Positions 1 to 9,686 are shown, numbered from the stretch's first letter. The stretch is DNA of 64,000 bases from Mycolicibacterium aurum (GCA_900078775.1 LT549889.1:3596001-3660000), one strand, 5' to 3'. Numbers and translations: made by a program. The notes: generated by a model from the letters alone, not told the origin.

Positions 1-301
1 GTCGGGCGCTCCAGTTAACGGAAATCGATGCCTCAGTTAACCGAACTTCGACTGTCTCGATAAACCTCGCGCGCACATGTCGTTGGGCGGCCACCCCGCG
101 GAGCCGACGACGCCGGGCCGCCTTTCCACGCCAATCTGGCGTTGTTCCTTATGGTTTCCCGTTCAACATCCTCCGGGGTGGACAGCAAAAGGTCCGGCAT
201 CGGTGGTTGTCCCGGCCGTGGCCGTGACGGCACCCGGCCGCCTTCTCCCCATACCCGCCAGAGTTGCTGACGCAGCGACTGAGCGGTGTTACGTTCGGGC
301 C
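1..301. other. Leader region without a recognisable gene
   Basis: I see no convincing coding sequence here. Open frames in this stretch lack family similarity or overlap the following gene in the wrong frame. It presumably holds the promoter of the downstream lipoprotein gene. Two CAGTTAAC-like elements lie close together within the first 45 bases; their meaning is unknown. Confidence 0.5.
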
Positions 302-916
302 ATGAATCAGAAAGCGATGAGACGTACCGGTGCGATCGCTGCAGCACTTGCCATTTCGGCTGCCGCCGTGGCCGCCTGCTCCCAGCAGACCCAGGATGCG
401 GCGAAGGAAACCATGTCGAGTGCGTCGAGCGCCGCGTCCTCGGCAGTGGACGCCGGCACCAGCGCAATCCAGTCGGGTGCCAGCGAGGCGTCCACCGCGG
501 TGTCCTCGGCCATCGCCGGGGCCCCCACCACGATCGAGGCCCCGGGTATCGGGCCCGTCACCCTCGATCCGCCGGTCGCGGCGGCCTATGACGACGCCGG
601 CGGCCAGGACACGCTGGGCCTGCCCACCGCGGCACCCGAGCGGGTGGGCGATGGCACCGTGCAGGCGTTCGCCAACGGCACCATCTTCTCCTCACCGTCG
701 GCCGGCACCCATCTGGTGCAGGGTGAGATCCTGCGGGTCTACAACGAAAACGGCGGGCCGGCCGGTCCACTGGGATTCCCCACCGCGGGCGAGGCAGAAA
801 CCGGCGGCGGCCCCGACGCGGCCAACGGCGGCTGGATCACCGAGTTCCAGAACGGCACCATCACCTGGCTCAACAAGGGTGACGGAACGTTCGCGGAAAC
901 GGTCACCCCCAAGTAG
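302..916 (+). CDS. LGFP-repeat putative lipoprotein
   Basis: A 204-residue exported protein. Residues 1-26 form a lipoprotein signal: a basic MNQKAMRR start, an Ala-rich hydrophobic core and a lipobox ending in Cys26 (VAAC). A Ser/Ala/Thr-rich spacer follows (about 30-75). The C-terminal half contains LGFP-type repeats, visible as LGLPT near residue 100 and LGFPT near 160, each followed by a pattern ending in G-T-I. LGFP repeats occur in actinobacterial cell-wall proteins and are thought to anchor proteins to the mycolyl-arabinogalactan envelope; the role here is inferred. The frame is open upstream to position 77, but only the ATG at 302 gives a sensible signal peptide. Confidence 0.8.
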   Translation: MNQKAMRRTGAIAAALAISAAAVAACSQQTQDAAKETMSSASSAASSAVDAGTSAIQSGASEASTAVSSAIAGAPTTIEAPGIGPVTLDPPVAAAYDDAGGQDTLGLPTAAPERVGDGTVQAFANGTIFSSPSAGTHLVQGEILRVYNENGGPAGPLGFPTAGEAETGGGPDAANGGWITEFQNGTITWLNKGDGTFAETVTPK

Positions 917-967
917 CGGTCCTCGGGCACGTACCCACGCCGGGTGTGTGCCCGCCCCGGCGCGCCA

Positions 968-1402
968 TCAGGGCTTGGAGTTGAGCGCCGCCGCATTCGC
1001 CCGCGCGTAGACGGCATCGAGACACGCGGCGGCCGCTTCCTCCACCGCACTCTCGGCGAACAAGATCGCATCGACGGCGTACGCCTCAGCCCAGTCAGCC
1101 TGCCGCTCAGCGGCTTTGGCGTCGCGCTCCTCCTTCTTCTCTTCGATGGTGGAGCGTACCTTGGCGAGGTGGCTCTTCCAGTTGCCGCGCAGCTCGTCCC
1201 AATGCGAGGACACCCGGTCCGACGCGTCGTCCATCTTCTCCTTGACCCGGTCCGCGGCCGAGCTGGCGCGTTCGCGTGCTGCGTGCGCCTCCGCTTTCAG
1301 TTGCTCCTTCTCCTGTCCCGCGGACGCCTTGAGCTTGTCCGCAGATTCCTTTGCCTTCTCGGACAGTGCGTCGAATTCCTCGGTCAGACGGTTATCGGCC
1401 AT
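968..1402 (-). CDS. Coiled-coil hypothetical protein
   Basis: A 144-residue soluble protein rich in Ala, Glu, Lys and Asp. Residues about 5-95 read as long amphipathic helices with heptad-like spacing, so a coiled coil or helical bundle is likely. There is no signal peptide or membrane segment. The chosen ATG has a good Shine-Dalgarno (GGAG six bases upstream); the open frame extends further but without a better start. It is divergent from ctpF, with about 155 bases between, so the two may share regulation. Such proteins are common next to stress genes in mycobacteria. Function is not recognised. Confidence 0.7.
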   Translation of the reverse strand: MADNRLTEEFDALSEKAKESADKLKASAGQEKEQLKAEAHAARERASSAADRVKEKMDDASDRVSSHWDELRGNWKSHLAKVRSTIEEKKEERDAKAAERQADWAEAYAVDAILFAESAVEEAAAACLDAVYARANAAALNSKP

Positions 1403-1556
1403 TACATACTCCTTGATCATGAGGTCAGCGCCGAACGATGGCCCGGTATCCATCATCGAGCGAACAGCGTTGACGGTCAATGTTTCTGACTTCCCGCGAG
1501 CACAGGCCGCGACGCCGGGGTTGCGCACCCACCGCTGCCGCTGCAGAGTCAGGTGT

Positions 1557-4274
1557 ATGCAGAGTCCACAATCGCAGGTGGACATCGAGGCCAAGGCTTT
1601 CGCCGACCTCGCCCACGCGCGGAGTCGAGCCGAGATCCTGGCCGCGTTGCGCACCTCCCCGGCGGGCCTTACCGAAGCCGAAGCCGCGGCGCGACTGGCT
1701 GCCGAAGGCCCCAACCGGCTGCCCGCGCCCCGGCACCGGTCAGCCGTGGTGCGCTTCCTGGCTCAGTTCAACAACGTGCTGATCTACATCCTGGTCACCG
1801 CCGCCCTGTTGAAGGCGATCCTCGGCGAATGGGTGGACTTCGCGGTGATCATCGCCGCCGCCGTGATCAATGCCCTGGTGGGGTATCTGCAGGAAGGCAA
1901 AGCCGAGCGCGCGCTGGACGGCATTCGCAAGATGCTGTCCGTCCGCGCCGAGGTCCGCCGCGATGACGACTGGGTCAACCTCGACTCGGAGTCGATCGTG
2001 GTGGGTGATGTGGTGCGGATCGGCTCCGGAGACCGGATCCCCGCCGATATGCGACTGCTTCAGGTGACCAACCTGCAGGTGGACGAGTCGGCGCTGACGG
2101 GTGAGTCCGTACCCGCGGCCAAGAGCACCACCCGCGTGGACTACGACGCCGATCTCGGTGACCGCACGTCGATGGTCTACTCGGGCACGATCGTGACCGC
2201 GGGCAACGCGGTCGGCGTGGTGACGGCGACCGGCACGGCCACCGAGATCGGCCGGATCCAGGAGATGATCGCCGACGTCCACGGCATCCAGACACCGTTG
2301 ACGCGGGAACTCGAGCGGTTCGGCAAGCAGCTGTCGCTGGCGATCCTCGGTATGGCGGCACTGATGCTGCTGGTCGGGCGTCTGATACACGACTTCTCCA
2401 TCGAAGAGCTGATCTCGGCGGCGATCGGCTTCGCCGTCGCCGGTGTCCCCGAGGGGCTGCCGGCGGTGGTCACGGTGACGTTGGCGCTCGGCGTGCAACA
2501 GATGGCCCGCCGCAACGCCATCACCCGCAGGCTGCCGGCCGTCGAGGCGTTGGGTTCGGTGAACGTCATCTGTTCGGACAAGACCGGCACGCTCACCCAG
2601 AACGAGATGACGGTGCGGTCGGTGGTGACCTGCGGGTACGACTACGCGGTGACCGGCGCCGGGTACCGCCCCGAGGGCACCGTCGAACTCGCCGGAGTGC
2701 CCGTGGACCTCGACGCGCACCCCGATCTGCGGGCCGTCATCGTCACGATGGCGGTGTGCAACAACGCTCGACTCACCGAGGCGGACGGCAGCTGGCACAT
2801 CGTCGGGGAGCCCACGGAGGGCGCGCTACGAACGCTGGCCGAAAAGGCGGGCGTCGACGACGCCGATTACCCGCGGCTGGCCGAGTTGCCGTTCGAATCG
2901 GCCCAGAAGTTCATGGTGACCCGCAATGCCGGCCCCGACGGGGGCCGGGTCCTGCACGTCAAGGGTGCACCCGACCGGCTGCTCGACCGCGCCACCACGC
3001 AGTGCCGGGATGGGCGGCCCGAGCCGCTGGACCGAGCGATGTGGGACCGCCGGATCGACGAGATCAGCGGCCAGGGCCTGCGGGTGCTCGCCGCCGCGCG
3101 CAAGCCGGTCGGCGACACCGGCGTCGACGCGATCTCGGTCGACGACGTGCAGGACGGTCTGGAGTTCCTCGGGATCGTCGGCATCCTCGACCCGCCGCGG
3201 CCCGAGGCCGTCGAAGCCATCCGGAGATGCCACAGTGCCGGGATCCGGGTCAAGATGATCACCGGTGATCACGCCGGCACGGCACGCGCCATCGCGCACG
3301 AGATGGGCATCACCGATGACCCCGAGCCACCCGTGCTCACCGGTGCCGACCTGCAGGCGATGAGCCAGCCCCGGCTGCGCGAGGTGGCCGGCGAGGTGGA
3401 TGTCTACGCCCGGACCAGCCCCGAGCACAAGCTGCGCATCGTCAGCGCTTTGCAGGCCGCCGGCCAGATCGTCGCCATGACCGGGGACGGTGTCAACGAT
3501 GCCCCGGCGCTGACCCGGGCCGACATCGGCGTCGCCATGGGCATCAAAGGCACCGAGGCCACCAAGGAGGCCGCGGGAATCGTGCTGGCAGACGACAACT
3601 TCGCCACCATCGAGCGCGCCGTCGAAGAAGGCCGGCGCATCTACGACAATATCCGCAAGTCGGTACTGTTCCTGTTGCCCGCCAACGGGTCCCAGTCTCT
3701 GGTCATTCTGGTGGCGATCCTGTTCGGCTTCGCGTTACCGCTGCAGCCGGTACAGATCCTGTGGGTGAACATGATCAGTGCGGTGACGCTGTCGTTGGCG
3801 CTGGTCTTCGAGAAGGCCGAGGACGGCCTGATGTCCCGGCCGCCTCGCCCGCACAACCGGTCGCTGGTGGCGCCCATCGACCTCGCGATGATTTCGCTGG
3901 TGTCGGTGCTGGTCGCGGGCGCCACGCTGGCCGTCTATTTCCTGGCGCGGGCCGATGGCCAGCCGCAGGACGTCTCCCAGACCGCTGCCGTCAACATGTT
4001 GGTGCTGGGGCAGCTGGCCTACCTGTTGAACTGCCGGTTCATCACCACGTCGAGCCTGCGACCGGCGGTGTTCCGCGGTAACCCGTGGGTGTGGCGGATG
4101 ACGGCCGCGCTGCTCGTGCTGCAGGCAGCATTTGTCTACGCCCCGTTCATGAATTCGTGGTTCCATTCGGCGCCGGTCACGCCGCGAGGGTGGGCGGTGG
4201 CCTGCGGGCTCGCGGTCGTCATCTTCCTGACGATCGAGGCGGCCAAGGCCCTCGGCCGGCGGCTGGGGTATTGA
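1557..4274 (+). CDS. ctpF: P2-type cation-transporting ATPase (CtpF-like)
   Basis: A 905-residue membrane pump of the P2 (Ca2+/Na+,K+-type) ATPase family. It has an N-terminal cation-ATPase domain, an actuator motif TGES at residue 181, the PEGLPA motif of transmembrane helix 4, the phosphorylation motif SDKTGTLT with Asp341, the hinge motif GDGVNDAPAL at 643-652, and four to six C-terminal membrane helices. The length matches the 905 residues I recall for Mycobacterium tuberculosis CtpF, a plasma-membrane calcium exporter. The ATG at 1557 is preferred over earlier in-frame starts because it begins the conserved N-terminal domain. I saw no clear DosR box upstream. The substrate is inferred from family only. 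Confidence 0.88.
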   Translation: MQSPQSQVDIEAKAFADLAHARSRAEILAALRTSPAGLTEAEAAARLAAEGPNRLPAPRHRSAVVRFLAQFNNVLIYILVTAALLKAILGEWVDFAVIIAAAVINALVGYLQEGKAERALDGIRKMLSVRAEVRRDDDWVNLDSESIVVGDVVRIGSGDRIPADMRLLQVTNLQVDESALTGESVPAAKSTTRVDYDADLGDRTSMVYSGTIVTAGNAVGVVTATGTATEIGRIQEMIADVHGIQTPLTRELERFGKQLSLAILGMAALMLLVGRLIHDFSIEELISAAIGFAVAGVPEGLPAVVTVTLALGVQQMARRNAITRRLPAVEALGSVNVICSDKTGTLTQNEMTVRSVVTCGYDYAVTGAGYRPEGTVELAGVPVDLDAHPDLRAVIVTMAVCNNARLTEADGSWHIVGEPTEGALRTLAEKAGVDDADYPRLAELPFESAQKFMVTRNAGPDGGRVLHVKGAPDRLLDRATTQCRDGRPEPLDRAMWDRRIDEISGQGLRVLAAARKPVGDTGVDAISVDDVQDGLEFLGIVGILDPPRPEAVEAIRRCHSAGIRVKMITGDHAGTARAIAHEMGITDDPEPPVLTGADLQAMSQPRLREVAGEVDVYARTSPEHKLRIVSALQAAGQIVAMTGDGVNDAPALTRADIGVAMGIKGTEATKEAAGIVLADDNFATIERAVEEGRRIYDNIRKSVLFLLPANGSQSLVILVAILFGFALPLQPVQILWVNMISAVTLSLALVFEKAEDGLMSRPPRPHNRSLVAPIDLAMISLVSVLVAGATLAVYFLARADGQPQDVSQTAAVNMLVLGQLAYLLNCRFITTSSLRPAVFRGNPWVWRMTAALLVLQAAFVYAPFMNSWFHSAPVTPRGWAVACGLAVVIFLTIEAAKALGRRLGY

Positions 4275-4281
4275 GTTCCGG

Positions 4282-5439
4282 TCAGCGCGGACAGGTGCCG
4301 ACCGATTCCCCGGCCCGCACGGTGTCCACGAAATCCTGTACGTCCCCGAGCGAGGTGGTGATGACGCCACGGTGATCCAGGCCGTCGTACACCCGGTAGT
4401 CGAGCGCGACGTCCTTCGCGCACATCGCCTTCGCGAGTTCGTCGACGCCGACCTTGGACACCGCGGCGTCGGCGGTGCCCTGCACCAGCAGGACCGGCAC
4501 CCGCGGGGTGAGACGAACCGGGTCCTGACGTTCGAGGTAGGCGCCCAGCGCACCGAGATCGGCATCCGGTGCGAACACCTGGCCCGGCGGCACCAGGGGA
4601 AGGGCGTTCACCTGGGCGACGCACTCGGTACGCGCCGTGGTCAACAGCGGGCGCGCCTGGCCGGAGAAGATCAGGTCGGGATCGATCGACGGGTCCACCA
4701 CCGCGGCGCCCAAGACCAGCAGCGGCAGAAATCGCTGTGCCGCTTGCACTTCCGGCTGACCGGTGCGGATGAGGTCGACGGCCCGGTTCATCCCCACACC
4801 GCCGGGCGCCATGGACACCGCGGCCAGCAGGTTGAGCTCGGGTGCGCGGTCTTCGGCGTCCTGCGCGGTGAACAGCGCCGCCTGCCCGCCCTGACTGTGG
4901 CCCATGACCACCCATTCGGTGCCGATCCGCGGATCGACCTCCCGCGCCGCCCGGACGATGTCGGTCACCGTGTTCGCTTCACTGATGCCGTCCACGTAGG
5001 GGTGCCCGCCGGGGGTGCCCAGCCCCTGGTAGTCGGTTTGGACCACGGCGTAGCCGCGCGTCACCCAGTCGTCGAGCACGGGGGTGACCAGGCCGACGTA
5101 GTCGTGCACGAGTCCGTCGGTGGTGTCGGCCGAGGGAGCACAGGTGTCGGCGTACCCGGTGGTGCCGTGGGCCCAGCTGATGACCGGCCAACCACCGTCG
5201 GGCGGGGTTGATCTGGGCACCGAAACGGTGCCCGATACGACGATGGGTTCACCGTGCGAGTCGTCGGAGACGTAGGTGATCAGCTGGGTGTCGGCGCTGG
5301 GCAGAGCGGCGACGGTGGTCAGCGGACGGGCGGTGAGCAACTGACCGGGGCGCAGGTCGGGTTCGGTGGCGGTGGTCGTGCAGCCGGTCAGCACGGCCAT
5401 CGCGACCAGGCCGGCAACCTTCGGCGCGAGGTAGACCAT
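4282..5439 (-). CDS. Secreted lipoprotein lipase/esterase (secretory lipase family)
   Basis: A 385-residue alpha/beta hydrolase of the secretory-lipase (LIP) type. The N-terminus is a lipoprotein signal with the lipobox LTGC. The nucleophile elbow GHSQGGQ holds the catalytic Ser. Near the C-terminus, LLVQGTADAAV and GLDHRGV supply the expected Asp and His. It should act on esters or lipids at the cell surface. The ATG at 5439 places the hydrophobic segment correctly; the frame continues upstream to 5955 but overlaps the divergent amidotransferase gene. It is convergent with ctpF, with a seven-base gap. Confidence 0.8.
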   Translation of the reverse strand: MVYLAPKVAGLVAMAVLTGCTTTATEPDLRPGQLLTARPLTTVAALPSADTQLITYVSDDSHGEPIVVSGTVSVPRSTPPDGGWPVISWAHGTTGYADTCAPSADTTDGLVHDYVGLVTPVLDDWVTRGYAVVQTDYQGLGTPGGHPYVDGISEANTVTDIVRAAREVDPRIGTEWVVMGHSQGGQAALFTAQDAEDRAPELNLLAAVSMAPGGVGMNRAVDLIRTGQPEVQAAQRFLPLLVLGAAVVDPSIDPDLIFSGQARPLLTTARTECVAQVNALPLVPPGQVFAPDADLGALGAYLERQDPVRLTPRVPVLLVQGTADAAVSKVGVDELAKAMCAKDVALDYRVYDGLDHRGVITTSLGDVQDFVDTVRAGESVGTCPR

Positions 5440-5533
5440 GGCTTGCAGGCTATGTCGGCGGACGGCGGAATGCTCGGGAACGCGCACGCCGGAATACCCA
5501 TCCGGATACTCGGCGCAGGAGTAGAAACGACCT

Positions 5534-6391
5534 ATGTGCCGCCTGTTCAGCCTGCACGCCGGCCACGCCGTCCCCGCCACGTTCTGGCTGCTGAACGCGC
5601 CCGACAGCCTGGCCGCGCAGAGCAGGCGCAACCCGGACGGCACCGGTCTGGGGGTGTTCGAGGCCGATGGCATGCCGGTGGTGCGCAAGCAGCCGATCGC
5701 CGCATGGCGTGATCTGGACTTCGCGACCGAGGCCCGCGAACTGACGGGTACGACGTTCGTCGCCCACGTTCGGTACGCGACCAACGGCGCCCCCGAGGAG
5801 GTCAACACCCATCCGTTCCTGCAGGACGGGCGAATCTTTGCGCACAACGGTGTGGTGGGCGGCGTCGAGACGCTCGACGCCCGGCTCGCCGAACTCGGCG
5901 TCGCGGACCTGGTGCACGGAGACACCGACTCCGAGCGCGTGTTCGCGTTGATCACCGCGTCGGTTCGCGGTCACGGCGGCGATGTCGGCGCCGGCCTGGC
6001 GGCGGCGCTGAGCTGGCTGCGCGAGAATGTCCCGATCTACGCGGTCAACGTCCTGCTCGCCACCGCCACCGACCTGTGGGCGCTGCGCTATCCCGATACC
6101 CACGACCTGTACATCCTCGACCGCACCGGTGCGGGTCACGGTCGATTCGCGTTGCACAGCAAGAGAATCGCCGCGCACGTCGGCGAACTCGACACCTCGC
6201 CGTCGGTGGTCTTCGCCAGTGAGGTGATGGATGACGAGCGGTGGGAGCTGCTCCCCCCGGGTGAACTGGTGCACGTCGGCTCCGATCTGAGCATCACGCG
6301 GCGCACGGTGCTGCCCGAGCCGCCGATCCATCCACTCACGCGGGCCCAGCTCAGTCCCGCCGTGGCGTCCGCTCAGCACCCATCGTCCTGA
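5534..6391 (+). CDS. Class II glutamine amidotransferase
   Basis: A 285-residue protein of the N-terminal-nucleophile (Ntn) glutamine amidotransferase class. Cys2, exposed after Met removal (MCRLFSL), is the catalytic nucleophile. Family patterns follow: NPDGTGLG, HVRYATNG and FAHNGVV. Such stand-alone domains hydrolyse glutamine to ammonia or act as gamma-glutamyl amidohydrolases, as EgtC does in ergothioneine synthesis. No egt genes are adjacent, so no gene name is given. An AGGAG lies about a dozen bases before the ATG. The next gene starts about 20 bases downstream on the same strand, suggesting co-transcription. Confidence 0.8.
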   Translation: MCRLFSLHAGHAVPATFWLLNAPDSLAAQSRRNPDGTGLGVFEADGMPVVRKQPIAAWRDLDFATEARELTGTTFVAHVRYATNGAPEEVNTHPFLQDGRIFAHNGVVGGVETLDARLAELGVADLVHGDTDSERVFALITASVRGHGGDVGAGLAAALSWLRENVPIYAVNVLLATATDLWALRYPDTHDLYILDRTGAGHGRFALHSKRIAAHVGELDTSPSVVFASEVMDDERWELLPPGELVHVGSDLSITRRTVLPEPPIHPLTRAQLSPAVASAQHPSS

Positions 6392-6411
6392 CCAGGTACC
6401 CGGAGGTGAAC

Positions 6412-7272
6412 ATGGGGTTGACGGATCTGCCCCGGCCCATCGGCTATGTGCTCGGGGGCGGCGGCAGCCTCGGCGCGATCCAGGTCGGCATGCTCCAAGC
6501 GCTCAGTGAACACGACATCGGCCCCGACCTGGTCGCCGGAACCTCTGTCGGATCGCTCAACGGTGCCGTCGTCGCCATCGATCCGACGGGGGCCGCCAAC
6601 CGGTTGTCGCACACCTGGGCCCGGCTGGCGGGCCACGATGTCTTCCCGGGCAACCTGCTCGTCCAGGCCGGGGCGCTGCGACGCCGCAAGACCCATCTGT
6701 TTCCCAACACCGGACTTGCCCAGCTCATCGCCGACTTCCTGGGCGAAACCACGGAGTTCACCGACCTCGCCCTGCCGTTCACTGCTGTCACCACGGACAT
6801 CGTCACTGCACGACCGCATCCGATACGGCAGGGGCCGCTGCTGCCGGCCCTGTTGGCGAGCGCCGCCATTCCCGGCATCTTCCCGGCCGTCGAATGCGAC
6901 GACCTGCACCTGTATGACGGTGGCCTGGTCGCCAACGTCCCGATACGCCAGGCCGTCGAGATGGGGGCACGGTCCGTGGTGGTGCTCGACTGCAACTTTC
7001 CCGGTGCGATGCCCTATTTTCCAGCGACTCTCGCCGAGACGCTGATGTACTCGATGCTGGTGATGATGCGAGCGCAGAGCGTGACCGAGACACTGCTGGT
7101 GGGCGCGACGCTGCCGGTGGTGTACCTGCCCGGACCACCGGCCCAACCGGTGTCACCGCTCGATTTCAACCACACCGCCGCGCTCATCGAAACGTCCTAC
7201 GAGGCGGCGCGCCCGTTCCTGCGGGACCTCGAGATCACCGGCCCGGGCCTGTACGGATCGCCGTCGGGCTGA
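6412..7272 (+). CDS. Patatin-like phospholipase
   Basis: A 286-residue serine hydrolase of the patatin/RssA family. The oxyanion-hole motif GGGGSLGA is near residue 15, the nucleophile motif GTSVGS near 45 and the catalytic Asp motif DGG near 170, giving the Ser-Asp dyad. It should release fatty acids from phospholipids or other acyl esters. A GTG lies six bases upstream, but the ATG at 6412 has GGAGG five bases before it and is preferred. It probably forms an operon with the preceding amidotransferase gene and is convergent with the SDR gene. Confidence 0.82.
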   Translation: MGLTDLPRPIGYVLGGGGSLGAIQVGMLQALSEHDIGPDLVAGTSVGSLNGAVVAIDPTGAANRLSHTWARLAGHDVFPGNLLVQAGALRRRKTHLFPNTGLAQLIADFLGETTEFTDLALPFTAVTTDIVTARPHPIRQGPLLPALLASAAIPGIFPAVECDDLHLYDGGLVANVPIRQAVEMGARSVVVLDCNFPGAMPYFPATLAETLMYSMLVMMRAQSVTETLLVGATLPVVYLPGPPAQPVSPLDFNHTAALIETSYEAARPFLRDLEITGPGLYGSPSG

Positions 7273-7284
7273 GGCCCTCTTCGG

Positions 7285-8073
7285 TCACTGATCGAGCAGT
7301 CTGCGGCGACTGGCCGCGATCGGACTCTGTGCGGTCAGGCCGCCGTCGAGCACCAGGGTCTGCCCGGTCATGTAGCGGGACTCGTCGGAGGCGAGGTACA
7401 CCATCGCCCACCCGATGTCCTCGGGGTCGCCGATCAGGTCGAGTGCGTTGTGGCTGCGGATATCGTCGATGGTCTCCGCGGGGAGGTTGTCGCGCAGGGC
7501 GGGGGTCATGATGGCGCCAGGGGCAACAGAGTTGCAGCGCACGTTGTTTCGACCGTACTGGGTGGCGATGTACTGGGTGAGCCGGATGACGGCGGCCTTG
7601 GCCGCACCGTAGGCGCACTGCAGGGTGTCACCGGCCAGACCGGCGACCGAGACGGTGTTGATGATCGAACCGCCGCCGGCGGCGATCATGTGCGGCAACG
7701 CCAATCGAGAGGCGACCACGGTGCTGCGCGCGTTGAGCACCATGGCCTTGTCCCATTCGGCGAGGTCCAACCGCAGCAGGTCGAGATCCTTGCGCGGGTT
7801 GCTGCCGCCCACGTGGTTGCACAGTACGTCGATCCCGCCGAACTGGGCGACCGCATGATCGACCATGGTGGCGACCGAACCTTCGTCCATCACGTCCACG
7901 CCGATGCCGAGCGCGTTGGCGCCGATCTCGCTCGCGGTGCTCATCGCCGCGTCGGCGTTGAGATCGGCGATGAGCACCCGGGCGCCCTCGGCGACCATCA
8001 GCTGGGCGGCCGCGCGGCCGATGCCGCTGGCTGCGCCGGTGATGACGACCCGCTTGTTCTGTAGACGGTTCAT
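7285..8073 (-). CDS. Short-chain dehydrogenase/reductase (SDR)
   Basis: A 262-residue NAD(P)-dependent oxidoreductase of the classical SDR family. The nucleotide-binding motif TGAASGIG is near residue 12. An acidic residue ends strand beta-2 (IADLN), suggesting NAD+ preference. The usual NNAG is NHVG here. The catalytic Ser lies in NTVSVAG and the Tyr-x-x-x-Lys in YGAAK. The C-terminus has the usual GQTLVLDGG. Substrate is unknown; many mycobacterial SDRs act on steroids or fatty-acyl compounds. The ATG at 8073 begins the first beta strand; the longer frame is not needed. Confidence 0.82.
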   Translation of the reverse strand: MNRLQNKRVVITGAASGIGRAAAQLMVAEGARVLIADLNADAAMSTASEIGANALGIGVDVMDEGSVATMVDHAVAQFGGIDVLCNHVGGSNPRKDLDLLRLDLAEWDKAMVLNARSTVVASRLALPHMIAAGGGSIINTVSVAGLAGDTLQCAYGAAKAAVIRLTQYIATQYGRNNVRCNSVAPGAIMTPALRDNLPAETIDDIRSHNALDLIGDPEDIGWAMVYLASDESRYMTGQTLVLDGGLTAQSPIAASRRRLLDQ

Positions 8074-8244
8074 CGCTTCCCACCCCGTCGCGTTGCCGGC
8101 GACCTGTTGCCGCCACTTGCAGGCTATGTCGCCGGCGGCCGGGTTTGGTCCGAAACGGCCGTGATCGGAAGCCTGTGAGTGAGGACACCCGGTGATCATC
8201 GACACCTCACGCGGGCATCAAGGTGCGTGTGCGGGCGTGCGACG

Positions 8245-9186
8245 ATGGTCGCCGTGCAACAACCTCAGCCCGATGTCCAGACGCTCCTCGACCAGGTGGC
8301 CGCGCTCAATGCGCCGCCGCTGGAGTCACTTTCGGTGGACGAGGCCCGCGCGGCCTTCCTGGCTGCGGGCGACGGGCGACCGACCGGACCCGAGGTCGGC
8401 GAGATCGTCGACGGCCAGTTCCCCGGTGCCGCAGGCGCACTGGACTACCGGCTGTACCGGCCGGCGACGCCCGGACCGCATCCGGTGATCGTGTACTACC
8501 ACGCCGGTGGCTGGGTGCTGGGCGGTTTCGATTCCGATGATCCGCTGTGCCGCGACCTGTGCACGCGCACCGACGCCGTCGTGGTGTCGGTGGGCTACCG
8601 GCACGCCCCCGAGCACCGCTTCCCCGCGGCGTCCGACGACGCGTTCACCGGGCTGAAGTGGGTCGCCGAGAACGCCGCCGAGCTCGGTGGCCGGGCAGAC
8701 CAGCTGATCGTGGCGGGCTGGAGCGCCGGCGGCGGCATCGCCGCGACGGTGGCCCAGCAGGCCCGCAACTCGGGCGGACCCGCGCTGATCGGGCAGGCAC
8801 TGCTGACGCCGGTCACCGACAGCGATATGACCCGGGCCTCCTACGTCGAGAACGGCCGGGGCTACGGCCTGGACACCACCCTGATGGCGTGGTGCTTCGA
8901 CCACTATGTGGATCCCGCCGACCGCACCGACCCGCGCGTTGCGCCGCTGCGTGCCGAGGATCTGAGCGGGCTGGCCCCGGCCGTTGTGGTCACCGCCGAG
9001 TTCGATGTCGTCCGCGACGAGGGCACCGCCTACGCCGAGGCGCTGGAGGCAGCGGGCGTGCCCACCACCCACATCCGGGCCGAGGGCCACAACCATCTCT
9101 CGCTGAGCATGGTGGACATCATCGCCTCGGGTGCGCCCGTGCGCGAGCAGTTCGCCGCGGCCATCCGCGGGTTGCTGGGTGGCTGA
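8245..9186 (+). CDS. Alpha/beta hydrolase, hormone-sensitive-lipase (HSL) type esterase
   Basis: A 313-residue esterase of the HSL family. The oxyanion-hole motif is YHAGGW, a variant of the usual HGGG. The nucleophile elbow is GWSAGG, a variant of GDSAGG. The acid and base residues are likely in TAEFDVVRDEG and the C-terminal EGHNHLS. It should hydrolyse short or medium acyl esters, like the mycobacterial Lip proteins. The ATG at 8245 is chosen because the protein then starts just before the helical cap; the frame is open to 8179. It is divergent from the SDR gene. Confidence 0.8.
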   Translation: MVAVQQPQPDVQTLLDQVAALNAPPLESLSVDEARAAFLAAGDGRPTGPEVGEIVDGQFPGAAGALDYRLYRPATPGPHPVIVYYHAGGWVLGGFDSDDPLCRDLCTRTDAVVVSVGYRHAPEHRFPAASDDAFTGLKWVAENAAELGGRADQLIVAGWSAGGGIAATVAQQARNSGGPALIGQALLTPVTDSDMTRASYVENGRGYGLDTTLMAWCFDHYVDPADRTDPRVAPLRAEDLSGLAPAVVVTAEFDVVRDEGTAYAEALEAAGVPTTHIRAEGHNHLSLSMVDIIASGAPVREQFAAAIRGLLGG

Positions 9187-9251
9187 TAGGCCATGAGGAG
9201 TCACTGGGCGGATCGAAGCCCGGTTGCTCGGTTCTGAGCGCGGCCGGGAGG

Positions 9252-9647
9252 TCAGCCTGCCGGACCCGCATTCGTCAGCAGCAGGGCTGCCTCGTTGTAG
9301 GGAAACACTCGGTAGAACAGCCGGGATCGCGGTACCACGAGGGCTGCGGCCTCGGCCTTGCTCACCACCCGGGGGTTGACGAGCGCGATAGCCCGTCCGC
9401 GCTTTCGCAGCACCGTCGGTCCGCCGGCCAACACATTTTTCAGCCAGTCCGTCTGCGGGCCATAACCGATGAGGATGGCATAGCCATCCTGGGTTCTGAA
9501 CACCAGCAGCGGCGTTCGATATCGCTTACCCGACTTCCGCCCGACGTGCTCCAGCGTCCCGAGGCTCGGAAGCCACGGCGTGATCGTGCGAGCCACCGGG
9601 TTGGTCACTCGTTTGTTGAACTCTGCGGCTCCGCGAGGCATGCGCAT
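9252..9647 (-). CDS. DDN-like deazaflavin (F420)-dependent nitroreductase-family protein
   Basis: A 131-residue protein of the split-barrel family that includes M. tuberculosis Ddn (F420H2-dependent quinone/nitroimidazole reductase). Typical patterns are HVGRKSGKRYRTPL near residue 35, the DGYAILIGYG strand and a WLKNVLAG region that binds the F420 tail. It probably reduces quinones or similar molecules at the membrane. Two ATG codons lie close together (9647 and 9641). The gene stands alone, between an esterase gene on the other strand and a decayed region. Confidence 0.78.
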   Translation of the reverse strand: MRMPRGAAEFNKRVTNPVARTITPWLPSLGTLEHVGRKSGKRYRTPLLVFRTQDGYAILIGYGPQTDWLKNVLAGGPTVLRKRGRAIALVNPRVVSKAEAAALVVPRSRLFYRVFPYNEAALLLTNAGPAG

Positions 9648-9686
9648 TCTCGGAGTGTAGATATCGACCGAAGTGCGTGCCGCCGG

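Noticed and set aside
1..45. Paired CAGTTAAC elements as an operator
   Set aside because: The copies are imperfect, at the window edge, and no gene start is close enough to judge.
77..301. N-terminal extension of the LGFP lipoprotein frame
   Set aside because: The extension would bury the signal peptide; the ATG at 302 gives a normal lipoprotein start.
1116..1556. Upstream extension of the ctpF frame
   Set aside because: It overlaps the divergent coiled-coil gene and reads as its shadow; the protein length matches CtpF from 1557.
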